DNA of 12,895 bases from Deltaproteobacteria bacterium (GCA_030636245.1 DAOVXI010000026.1:1-12895); one strand, 5' to 3'; positions 7,537-12,895 are shown, numbered from the stretch's first letter. A program made the numbers and translations. The notes: generated by a model not told the origin, from the letters alone.

Positions 7537-9337
7537 AATCCTCATCAAATATGTTCTCTCCTCTGACACCTATGGTTATCCTTTTAGTTATCTGGTATGA
7601 CACGTTGGCGTTAACAAGGTTGTATGCTTCCAACTCCGGGTTTGTGCCAACGTCCTTTCTTTCTGATACGCTTAAGAGATCGATTCCGGCGTTTATATTC
7701 TCTCGTACGTAATCCAAGCCAAGAGAGGTTTTGTTCTTTGGCCTCCATACAAGCTCGTCGCCTGTCGCGCCGTTCTCGGTCTCCATGTAAGTGTGGTTCA
7801 ACCAGAGTGCTATGTTATCATTTATTTTGTAATCAATCGAGAGTTCTATGCCGCTTATATTTGCTTCACCAATATTAATGGGTATGGATATAAATGTATC
7901 AGGGTCGAAGTAGTAGCTTATGAGATCCGTGTACTCCGTCTTGAAGTAGTCCAGCGATACGGTTGCTTTCTCGTTAAGCAGTGATTTAGTTATACCGATA
8001 TCAAAGCCTGTGCTGTATTCCGGCTTCAGGTCAGGGTTCGTAAATATCATCCATCCGGCATTTTCATAAAAGAGTTCATTGATCGTTGGCGCTCTGAATC
8101 CTGTTGAGTGGTTTGCTCTTACGATCATGTCCGCAGACTTTATGTTGTATAGCGCGCCTATACGATATGTGGTTGCCTGGCCCGCAACCTCATGGTCGTC
8201 GCTTCTCGCGCCGAGGTTGAAGACAAGCGTACCGTCATTGTAAGAGCTTTTGATGTTAGCGTAGTAGGCGTTGTTGGCGATCAACTCATCAAAGTTCCCA
8301 ACGCTCTCGCCGCTCTCTATCCTTCTTTCATAGCCGAGCGTTATCTTGGCAGGCTTGAAGTTTATGTTGTGCTGCCACTCAAAGCTCTGCATATTTGTTG
8401 CTATCTCATAGTTGTTCCATCCAACATTCGGGTCGATGTACTCGTTTTGTTCCTTTGTGCTTCCGATGGTCAGTATCTGCTCATAGTTCTTATGCAAAAA
8501 GAGCTCAGCTCTAAGGCTGCCTGTTTGTTGCTGTCCTTCGTAGGTATAAAAAAGGTTATCCTGAAAGTTACCCATAAAATCGTAGTCGTCAACATCACCG
8601 TCGTAGGTGGTGTTCTTAAAACTGAGTTCAACTGCGACCTTCTCATGAGGCGCAAGTCCCAGCTTTGCCGAGTAGTCATAGCTTGAGTAACCGTCGGCTT
8701 CATCGCCGTCCTTAAAAGCTGACACGCCTTCTGTCTCGAAGATCGAAGCTGTCAGGCGGTAGGTTGCCACGCCAACTCCGCCGCTTATATACACCGTGCC
8801 GTCGTATGTCGAGTGTGAGCCCGCTTCAAGGTCAAGCCCTATTACCGGCGCTCCGCTCTGGCCCTTTTTTGTTATTATATTAATAACACCGGCCATGGCC
8901 TCGCCTCCATAGAGGGTGCTCTGCGCGCCCTTTAGTATCTCGATCCTCTCAACATCTTTTATGTTTATCTTGGATATGTCCAGTGAGCCCGTGGTGGCGC
9001 TCTTTACCTTTATGCCGTCGATAAGCACGACTATCTGGTTCGATGCTCCGCCCCTTAGAAAGTAGGAGGTCTGGGCTCCGTAGCCGCCGTTCTGGACTAC
9101 GTTGATGTCGGTGGTTCTTCTTAGAAGCTCGGGCAGATACGTTGCACCGCTCTTCTCTATATCTTCACTTGTTATGATTATAACGTCCTGGGTTACCTCA
9201 GCCAAGGGCTCACTGCCCTTTATGGATGTTACTACAATGTCTCCTGTTTCTACCTCTTCGGCATTAGCCGGATTGACCGTGGCAACTAAAAGTACCACTA
9301 CACATAAAAGCGCGAACGCGCGAACAAACGTATACAT
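7469..9337 (-). CDS. btuB: TonB-dependent outer-membrane cobalamin receptor
   Basis: A 622-residue outer-membrane receptor, close to the length of E. coli BtuB. Order of parts: signal peptide (residues 1-26, cut after ANA), a TonB box near GDIVVTS (32-38), a plug domain (about 45-165) with LLRRTTDINVV, SYFLRGGASNQIVVLIDG and ERIEILKGAQSTLYGGEAMAGVINIIT, then a 22-strand-type beta-barrel ending in an aromatic residue (SLRY). GFRAPTINELFY and NIGEANISGIEL are typical barrel motifs. AGGAG lies ten bases before the ATG. It is the first full gene after the cobalamin riboswitch, which together with btuF and btuCD supports cobalamin rather than iron-siderophore as substrate. The frame ends inside the open frame of btuF. 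Confidence 0.95.
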   Translation of the reverse strand: MYTFVRAFALLCVVVLLVATVNPANAEEVETGDIVVTSIKGSEPLAEVTQDVIIITSEDIEKSGATYLPELLRRTTDINVVQNGGYGAQTSYFLRGGASNQIVVLIDGIKVKSATTGSLDISKINIKDVERIEILKGAQSTLYGGEAMAGVINIITKKGQSGAPVIGLDLEAGSHSTYDGTVYISGGVGVATYRLTASIFETEGVSAFKDGDEADGYSSYDYSAKLGLAPHEKVAVELSFKNTTYDGDVDDYDFMGNFQDNLFYTYEGQQQTGSLRAELFLHKNYEQILTIGSTKEQNEYIDPNVGWNNYEIATNMQSFEWQHNINFKPAKITLGYERRIESGESVGNFDELIANNAYYANIKSSYNDGTLVFNLGARSDDHEVAGQATTYRIGALYNIKSADMIVRANHSTGFRAPTINELFYENAGWMIFTNPDLKPEYSTGFDIGITKSLLNEKATVSLDYFKTEYTDLISYYFDPDTFISIPINIGEANISGIELSIDYKINDNIALWLNHTYMETENGATGDELVWRPKNKTSLGLDYVRENINAGIDLLSVSERKDVGTNPELEAYNLVNANVSYQITKRITIGVRGENIFDEDYEEAGGYGVLGATYHAQVSLRY

Positions 9338-9399
9338 GATAAATTACTCCTGATTATTTTATTTTGGTTTTTTTTGGGGCCGGAAAAACAGATGACCCG

Positions 9400-9420
9400 C
9401 TAATGGAATTGTGTCTTCAT
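9400..9420 (-). CDS. Six-codon mini-ORF (MKTQFH) between riboswitch and btuB
   Basis: ATG at 9420, six sense codons and TAG. A strong GGAGG ribosome binding site (9428-9432) sits seven bases before the ATG. That site can pair with CCTC immediately upstream (9436-9439), forming a small hairpin right after the riboswitch P1 stem. The btuB ATG is 62 bases past the mini-ORF stop and has its own AGGAG. Translation of such a short frame is not demonstrated. It could be a leader peptide, or the site could be the regulated element of the expression platform. Confidence 0.4.
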   Translation of the reverse strand: MKTQFH

Positions 9421-9443
9421 GGTCGTACCTCCCTCGAGGATTT

Positions 9444-9592
9444 CTGTTTGGATGGGTATTCCGGCTTAGGGCCACCTAATCGCCCGCCTTCCCATCACGG
9501 TTTTCCGTGACAGTGGCATTGTGTGGGCTTTCGTTCCCTTTACGGCTGCGGGGCAGCGAGGGCTTTTCACTCCTCTTCCACGCATCCAACAG
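9444..9592 (-). promoter_or_regulatory. Cobalamin (B12) riboswitch aptamer
   Basis: Read on the minus strand, the conserved cobalamin aptamer blocks appear in order: GGAAG..GTGAAAAGCC, then GCTGCCCCGCAGCCGTAA, then GCCACTG, then GGGAAGGC, and last the B12-box-like AAGCCGGAATACC. The closing P1 stem is visible: CTGTTGGATG (9583-9592) pairs with CATCCAAACAG (9444-9454) with one bulged A. A perfect peripheral hairpin, TCACGG-AAAA-CCGTGA, lies at 9495-9510. No intrinsic terminator (GC hairpin plus U-run) follows before btuB, so control is more likely at translation initiation. It should repress btuB and the genes behind it when adenosyl- or other cobalamin is abundant. Confidence 0.95.
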
Positions 9593-9610
9593 TATTATAT
9601 TGTGAGCTGT

Positions 9611-9639
9611 ATATTACTTGCCCGGGTTGGCATTGTCAA
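9611..9639 (-). promoter_or_regulatory. Sigma70 promoter of the riboswitch/btu operon
   Basis: TTGACA (9634-9639), a 17-base spacer and TAATAT (9611-9616) on the minus strand; the -35 box and spacing are consensus. The expected start near 9603-9604 lies about 11 bases before the first P1 base of the riboswitch. The -35 box ends 11 bases past the tonB stop, so tonB itself is outside this transcript. Confidence 0.75.
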
Positions 9640-9650
9640 GGTGAAATTTT

Positions 9651-10250
9651 TCAGCTTTCGCTCAAGGTAAAGTTTATGGGGAGTTTTACGTCAAATCTCC
9701 CATTGGGAGGTATGGGCAGCGGCACGCTTCTCTTTATAATCTTAAGCGCGGCGGTGTCCAGAAGACCAGCGCCGCTCGAGGTGTTTATCTTGAGGTTTTC
9801 AATCGTGCCGTTCATTGTTACTGTGAATGCGGTTACGACCCTGCCGGAGATGCCGGCTTTTTTTGCCGAGGCGGGGTAGTAGGAGTTGGCCTTTACTATC
9901 TCCATAAGTTTTGCTATGTAGCCCTCCTCTATGCCCAAGACCTTGCCCTCTATGCTTATGCGAGGATCATCTTGGTTAAGGTTCTTATCTGCGGCGGCAT
10001 CCTTGTTTATCAACGCTGCTGCATCATCAATCATATTCACTGCTTCTTTTTTATCCCGGTCGCTGGAGTGCTCCGCCGGGACGCTGCTTATGACAACGAC
10101 CTCATAAGCCAGACCCTCGCCGGAGACAGGATTGTTTTTTTGCGAAACAGAGCCGTAGGCAATAACCATGAGGTGAAGCACAATTGAAATTATTATGAAG
10201 GGCAGAAGTTTCTTAAGATGTGTTGTGTTTCTTCGGTCGGGCGAAGGCAT
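9651..10250 (-). CDS. tonB: TonB-family energy transducer
   Basis: Inner-membrane-anchored periplasmic protein that would pass proton-motive energy to BtuB. It has a short cytoplasmic N-terminus, one membrane anchor (LLPFIIISIVLHLMVIAYG, about residues 16-34), a linker of about 85 residues with few prolines, and a C-terminal TonB domain: YYPASAKKAGISGRVVTAFTV, GTIENLKI, SSGAGLLDTAALKIIKR and PLPIPPN. It is about 199 residues long. The ATG at 10250 is preferred because AGGA lies ten bases before it; an ATG at 10259 has that site only one base away. It begins just after the gatC stop, so it probably shares the gatC transcript and is not riboswitch-controlled. No exbB or exbD is present here. 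Confidence 0.88.
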   Translation of the reverse strand: MPSPDRRNTTHLKKLLPFIIISIVLHLMVIAYGSVSQKNNPVSGEGLAYEVVVISSVPAEHSSDRDKKEAVNMIDDAAALINKDAAADKNLNQDDPRISIEGKVLGIEEGYIAKLMEIVKANSYYPASAKKAGISGRVVTAFTVTMNGTIENLKINTSSGAGLLDTAALKIIKRSVPLPIPPNGRFDVKLPINFTLSES

Positions 10251-10265
10251 GGCGTTCATATCCTG

Positions 10266-10565
10266 CTACTCAATTACCTTGGGCACGGTAAAGTAGCCGT
10301 CCTTTGTAGCGGGTGCGTTCTCCAGCGCGCATTCCTGACCAACAAGAGACTCACGCAAGGGTTTTGCCTCGTCCTCTCTCATGGGTCTTGCCTCCGGCAC
10401 GGTAGAGGTCGTTGGCGGCACACCTTCGGTGTTGACCTCGCTTAGTTTTTCAACATGGGCAAGGATCTTTTTTAGTTGGGTCGTGTAGAGCGAGGTGTCC
10501 TCGCTGCTCAGGTTCAGTCTCGCGAGTCCTGCCACATGTTTTACATCTTTATCTGTTATTGACAT
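10266..10565 (-). CDS. gatC: Asp-tRNA(Asn)/Glu-tRNA(Gln) amidotransferase subunit C
   Basis: Small (99-residue) structural subunit that wraps around GatA and ties it to GatB. It shows the GatC pattern: ITDKDVKHVAGLARLNLSSED at the N-terminus, the LKKILAHVEKLSEVNTEGVPP helix-turn, MREDEAKP, and the C-terminal APATKDGYFTVPKVIE. GGAG lies seven bases before the ATG. It is followed at once by tonB rather than gatA. Its usual partners gatA and gatB are at 327-3362 on the same strand, beyond the B12 cluster. Confidence 0.95.
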   Translation of the reverse strand: MSITDKDVKHVAGLARLNLSSEDTSLYTTQLKKILAHVEKLSEVNTEGVPPTTSTVPEARPMREDEAKPLRESLVGQECALENAPATKDGYFTVPKVIE

Positions 10566-10585
10566 ATTCTTTCTCCAAGAACTTT

Positions 10586-10615
10586 AGTAAAGCATACCTT
10601 TGCCTCAATTTTCAA
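10586..10615 (-). promoter_or_regulatory. Putative promoter of gatC-tonB
   Basis: TTGAAA (10610-10615), 18-base spacer and TTTACT (10586-10591) on the minus strand, about 20 bases before gatC. A six-base dyad CCTCAA/TTGAGG (10603-10608 and 10621-10626) surrounds the -35 box and could be a regulator site. This is a weak prediction. Confidence 0.35.
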
Positions 10616-10673
10616 GGTATTTGAGGTTTGAACGTAAAGATCGGAGATCATTGATGCGGTTGATATAAAAATC

Positions 10674-10714
10674 TTGACAAAGCGCAGGGAAATAGGATAA
10701 AAGAGGTCTTAAAT
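10674..10714 (+). promoter_or_regulatory. Putative promoter and operator of the first rrf2 gene
   Basis: TTGACA (10674-10679), 16-base spacer and GATAAA (10696-10701). Over the -10 lies an imperfect dyad, TAGGA (10693-10697) and TCTTA (10707-10711), resembling the perfect dyad in front of the second rrf2 gene. Autoregulation is inferred. Confidence 0.5.
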
Positions 10715-10735
10715 ACTTTATTAAGGAATTCTATT

Positions 10736-11185
10736 ATGTTCAGATTAAGCAAAGGAGCCGAATACGCCATACGCGGCATTTTGCACCTGTCGATGCAGCC
10801 GGAGGGTAAGGTCTCTTTTGTTGAGGAGATAGGAGAGGCCCAGGATGTTCCCAAGGCCTATCTTGCCAAGATATTTCAGTCTCTTACGAAAAAAGGATTT
10901 CTCAAGTCCACAAGAGGACAGGGCGGGGGCTTTACCCTTATAAAACCTCCGGCCGAGATCACTGTGAACGAGGTGATCGAAGCGATGGAAGGCCCGATAT
11001 ACTTAAATGACTGCCTTGTGAGCAAGGACGCTTGTGAGCGGGAGACTTTTTGTCCCGTGCATGAGCTTTGGCAAAAGGCACAGACGAGCTTTATGGATGT
11101 GATCATTAACTGCACCTTTGAAGAGCTGGCGAAGGCGGGTAAGGTTAAGAGAGAGAAGTGTGAGTCCAAAAGCGGCGCTGCATAG
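10736..11185 (+). CDS. Rrf2-family transcriptional regulator with cluster-binding cysteines (copy 1)
   Basis: A 149-residue winged-helix regulator of the Rrf2 group (relatives IscR, NsrR, RsrR), most of which sense iron-sulfur status, NO or redox state. The N-terminus MFRLSKGAEYAIRGILHL and the helix-turn-helix region AYLAKIFQSLTKKGFLKSTRGQGGGFTL are typical. Three cysteines, Cys93, Cys100 and Cys106 (spacing CX6CX5C), sit where an Fe-S cluster is bound in the family. AAGGA lies eight bases before the ATG. It is a clear paralogue of the gene at 11789-12241, aligning without gaps through the cysteine region. Targets are unknown; its own promoter and the cupin are candidates. Confidence 0.92.
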   Translation: MFRLSKGAEYAIRGILHLSMQPEGKVSFVEEIGEAQDVPKAYLAKIFQSLTKKGFLKSTRGQGGGFTLIKPPAEITVNEVIEAMEGPIYLNDCLVSKDACERETFCPVHELWQKAQTSFMDVIINCTFEELAKAGKVKREKCESKSGAA

Positions 11186-11197
11186 AGGTTAGAGAAC

Positions 11198-11235
11198 CAA
11201 GTTCAACTTGACTTATACTCAAGGTGTTCTATACT
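11198..11235 (+). promoter_or_regulatory. Promoter of the cupin gene with overlapping dyads
   Basis: TTGACT (11208-11213), 16-base spacer and TATACT (11230-11235). Two dyads overlap the -35 box: CAAGTT-C-AACTTG (11198-11210) and CTTGA-N7-TCAAG (11207-11223). They make three CTTGA-type half-sites in a row, which suggests a repressor or activator site. The half-site differs from the TAGGA dyads near the rrf2 genes. Confidence 0.5.
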
Positions 11236-11317
11236 CTAGGCGTCTTTATAATAGTAGAGATAATCGAAAAATAGGAATAAGTAATCTTTAACTAATTAAA
11301 AAAATCAGGAGGTAGCA

Positions 11318-11653
11318 ATGGAAGCAACAAACGTAATCGAAAAGAAAGAATTAAAAGATGATGCGGTATCAAAGGTCTCTTACATCAAGACCGATGCCAT
11401 AGGTCAGGATACATACTACTTCAAGGCCGGACAGGTTCTTGATTGGCACCGTCACCCGGAGGGTGACCAGGTCTTTTTCGTGCATGAAGGTAAAGGCACC
11501 TTCTTTACGGATGCCGACGGAGAGGAGTCCGTGGAGATCGTTCCGGGCTGTGTTGTTCTTGCACCAAAAAACGTTTGGCATAAGATAGTAGCTGATGATG
11601 AGTTGATCGTAAGTCAGGCAACTGTTCAGCCTGCAGGCATGGAGACACGCTAA
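11318..11653 (+). CDS. Small cupin-domain protein
   Basis: A single-domain cupin of 111 residues, probably a cytoplasmic metal-binding protein or enzyme; the substrate cannot be told. Motif 1 is HRHPEGDQVFFVHEGKG: His44 and His46, with Gln51 where the usual metal-binding Glu stands (Glu48 is nearby). Motif 2 is GCVVLAPKNVWH with His88 as the last ligand; the usual Gly of PxG is Asn. AGGAGG lies six bases before the ATG, the strongest ribosome binding site here apart from the mini-ORF. It has its own promoter and a strong terminator, so it is a monocistronic unit set between two Rrf2 regulators, which makes it a candidate target of one of them. Confidence 0.88.
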   Translation: MEATNVIEKKELKDDAVSKVSYIKTDAIGQDTYYFKAGQVLDWHRHPEGDQVFFVHEGKGTFFTDADGEESVEIVPGCVVLAPKNVWHKIVADDELIVSQATVQPAGMETR

Positions 11654-11678
11654 GCCTACCTGCTTTGATCTTACTTTT

Positions 11679-11714
11679 AAAAGGACGCCTCTAAAGAGGC
11701 GTCCTTTTTTTATT
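11679..11714 (+). terminator. Rho-independent terminator of the cupin gene
   Basis: GGACGCCTCT (11683-11692) is the exact reverse complement of AGAGGCGTCC (11695-11704). The A-run before and the T-run after extend the pairing, and the hairpin is followed by TTTTTTTATTTT. It lies 25-50 bases past the cupin stop and separates it from the second rrf2 promoter. Confidence 0.93.
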
Positions 11715-11722
11715 TTCCGAAC

Positions 11723-11766
11723 TTGACAATGAAGGGCCGAGGAATTAGGATAGATATGTCCTAATT
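11723..11766 (+). promoter_or_regulatory. Promoter and perfect-dyad operator of the second rrf2 gene
   Basis: TTGACA (11723-11728), a 17-base spacer and TAGGAT (11746-11751). The -10 box lies inside a perfect dyad, AATTAGGA (11743-11750), eight bases, then TCCTAATT (11759-11766). A 24-base palindrome over the -10 and likely start site is the layout expected for autorepression by a dimeric regulator such as Rrf2. Confidence 0.7.
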
Positions 11767-11788
11767 AACTTCAGGGAGTTTATATCTA

Positions 11789-12241
11789 ATGTTCAGGCTA
11801 AGTAAAGCAGCGGAGTACGCCATGCGCGGAGTGTTACATCTTTCTATGAAGAAAGAGGGCAGCGTCTCCTTTATTGAGGCGGTTGCGGAAGCAGAGGACG
11901 CGCCAAAGGCTTTTCTTGCCAAGATCTTTCAGACCCTCGCCAAGAAGGGGTTTCTGAAGAGCATAAGGGGCCAGAAGGGCGGTTTTGTTCTGGTAAAGGA
12001 CCCTAAGACGCTTACCCCGCTTGAGGTGATAGAGGCAATGGAAGGCCCGCTTAAGCTGAACGACTGTCTTATTAGTGATGGATACTGCGAAAGGGACAAG
12101 GTATGCCCGGTGCATGATGTCTGGAAGGAAGCGCAGGAAAAATTCCTGGGGGTACTTACCGATATGACATTTGCCGAGCTTGCTGATAAAGGCAGACAAA
12201 AGAGAAAGAAGGCCGGACTTTCTCTTGTAAGCTCCGCTTAG
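11789..12241 (+). CDS. Rrf2-family transcriptional regulator with cluster-binding cysteines (copy 2)
   Basis: A 150-residue paralogue of the regulator at 10736-11185. It has the same start (MFRLSKAAEYAMRGVLHLSM), the same helix-turn-helix block (AFLAKIFQTLAKKGFLKSIRGQKGGF) and the same three cysteines, Cys93, Cys100 and Cys106, in NDCLISDGYCERDKVCPVH. Divergence is mainly at the C-terminal end (KKAGLSLVSSA). AGGGAG lies ten bases before the ATG. It probably binds an Fe-S cluster and controls its own promoter through the dyad at 11743-11766. The two copies look like an old duplication that has diverged, possibly with different signals. Confidence 0.92.
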   Translation: MFRLSKAAEYAMRGVLHLSMKKEGSVSFIEAVAEAEDAPKAFLAKIFQTLAKKGFLKSIRGQKGGFVLVKDPKTLTPLEVIEAMEGPLKLNDCLISDGYCERDKVCPVHDVWKEAQEKFLGVLTDMTFAELADKGRQKRKKAGLSLVSSA

Positions 12242-12265
12242 CCTCTGCGTTAGAGGGCGATACTT
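12242..12265. terminator. Weak possible terminator between convergent genes
   Basis: CCTCT (12242-12246) and AGAGG (12252-12256) form a five-base-pair hairpin with a five-base loop right after the rrf2 stop. Only a TTTT run follows at 12264, so this is a weak candidate. Confidence 0.25.
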
Positions 12266-12688
12266 TTACTCGTTAAATATCTGAAATCCTTTTTCCTTCC
12301 ACTTAAAGTAATCATCTATGATTTTTTTATGATCAAAGGCTATCGCCTTTGGCACCTTGTCCTTTGTGAAGACCCCGGCTTGAAGAGCATCGTCAGCTCC
12401 CTTTGGCTCATTCTCGGCGACCGCCACAAAAACAACACTTACCGTATGGAACCTCGGGTCTCTCTCCGGCTTTGAGTAGGTGTGCAGCTGGCAACGCAAT
12501 TTAACATCAAGCGTTGTTTCTTCCTTTGCCTCCCGGAGCGCCGCATCCTCAATGCTCTCCCCGTAATCAACAAAGCCTCCGGGCAGGGCCCAGCCGTGTG
12601 GTTCGTTCTTACGCTCTATCAGAACTATGCCGCCGGTTGTTTCTATTATGATGTCCACAGTGAGTAAGGGGTTTTTATATTCGGTCAT
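12266..12688 (-). CDS. Nudix hydrolase, ADP-ribose pyrophosphatase-like
   Basis: A 140-residue protein of one Nudix domain, which hydrolyses a nucleoside diphosphate linked to some group X using Mg2+. The Nudix box is visible: Gly38, Glu44, Arg52-Glu53 and Glu56-Glu57 (GGFVDYGESIEDAALREAKEE), preceded by GWALPGG. The usual Gly after EEx is Thr59. The RDPRFHTVSVVFVA stretch is typical of small ADP-ribose or nucleotide-sugar type Nudix enzymes. Its ATG overlaps the stop of the galT-like gene (ATGA), so translation is coupled. This suggests, without proof, a substrate among nucleotide sugars or a clean-up role next to GalT. Confidence 0.9.
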   Translation of the reverse strand: MTEYKNPLLTVDIIIETTGGIVLIERKNEPHGWALPGGFVDYGESIEDAALREAKEETTLDVKLRCQLHTYSKPERDPRFHTVSVVFVAVAENEPKGADDALQAGVFTKDKVPKAIAFDHKKIIDDYFKWKEKGFQIFNE

Positions 12689-12895
12689 GGCTTAGCTTTA
12701 ATGTTTCTCAGGAACTTGGCACTTTCCTCAGGCACGGCTGTGTTTATGTACATGCCGCTACCTATCTCGAAGCCGGCTCTTTTCGTTACTCTGGGTATAA
12801 GCGCGATGTACCAGTGGCAGTACTCGTTAAGCATGTCTTTGGGGCGGCTTGAGCGGATAACGAAGTTATAGTCCGGGTCGTTGAGCCCTGTGTGA
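12685..12895 (-). CDS. galT: Galactose-1-phosphate uridylyltransferase-like, C-terminal part
   Basis: The last 69 codons of a gene entering from the right edge. The translation contains DYNFVIRSSRP, then YCHWYIALIPRVTKRAGFEIGSGMYIN and TAVPEESAKFLRNIKAKP. This matches the C-terminal half of the HIT-superfamily GalT, where HWHIEIIPR-type and AGFE-GTG-YIN motifs are conserved; family members exchange UMP between UDP-glucose and galactose-1-phosphate. The catalytic HPH motif would normally be upstream or near this part and is not in the window. Some relatives are ADP-sugar phosphorylases, so substrate identity is open. The stop overlaps the Nudix start by ATGA. Confidence 0.85.
   Translation of the reverse strand, partial: HTGLNDPDYNFVIRSSRPKDMLNEYCHWYIALIPRVTKRAGFEIGSGMYINTAVPEESAKFLRNIKAKP

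Noticed and set aside
8192..8686. A 164-codon plus-strand open frame opposite btuB
   Set aside because: Antisense to the conserved beta-barrel region and without recognisable motifs.
9361..9400. Possible intrinsic terminator in the riboswitch expression platform (GGCC runs next to A/T tracts)
   Set aside because: On the transcribed strand the run after the GC block is A, not U, and no stable hairpin precedes a U-tract, so transcription termination is not supported.
9523..9879. A 118-codon plus-strand open frame across the btu promoter and tonB
   Set aside because: It runs through the riboswitch, its promoter and the conserved C-terminal TonB domain on the other strand, so coding is very unlikely.

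Overview
The window comes from a Gram-negative bacterium: it encodes an outer-membrane TonB-dependent receptor, a TonB protein and a periplasmic binding protein. It uses the GatCAB tRNA-amidotransferase route, and it carries a bacteriohemerythrin and two cysteine-containing Rrf2 regulators, which suits a life at low or changing oxygen. The gene styles would fit a deltaproteobacterium-like or Nitrospirota-like lineage, but no marker here fixes the taxon. I see no insertion sequence, phage gene, tRNA, rRNA or CRISPR array.

Layout. (1) 1-257, minus: N-terminal part of a bacteriohemerythrin, cut by the window edge. (2) 327-3362, minus: gatB and gatA. (3) 3363-3658: spacer with a likely gatA promoter and the leader of the next gene. 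(4) 3659-4243, plus: small secreted Spy/CpxP-like helical protein, whose stop overlaps the stop of the convergent gene. (5) 4240-9337, minus: a compact cobalamin uptake operon, transcribed in the order btuB, btuF, a DUF71/Dph6-like ATP-pyrophosphatase, btuC, btuD. Its leader (9338-9650) holds a near-consensus sigma70 promoter, a full cobalamin riboswitch and a six-codon mini-ORF with a strong ribosome binding site. (6) 9651-10565, minus: tonB directly behind gatC, so gatC lies about 7 kb away from gatA and gatB. (7) 10674-12241, plus: an rrf2 gene, a small cupin gene with its own promoter and terminator, and a second paralogous rrf2 gene preceded by a perfect 8-bp dyad overlapping its -10 box. 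(8) 12266-12895, minus: a Nudix hydrolase translationally coupled (ATGA) to the end of a galT-like gene that runs off the window.

How the genes work together: BtuB takes cobalamin across the outer membrane, energised by TonB (encoded just upstream but outside the riboswitch transcript). BtuF captures it in the periplasm, and BtuC/BtuD import it. The riboswitch should shut the operon down when cobalamin is plentiful. The DUF71 protein lies inside the operon, overlapping its neighbours at both ends, and is the least understood member; its family subgroup has been proposed to act in B12 salvage. The Rrf2-cupin-Rrf2 block looks like a separate stress- or redox-responsive module. The most interesting items are the DUF71 gene, the mini-ORF after the riboswitch, the split gatCAB locus and the paired Rrf2 regulators.
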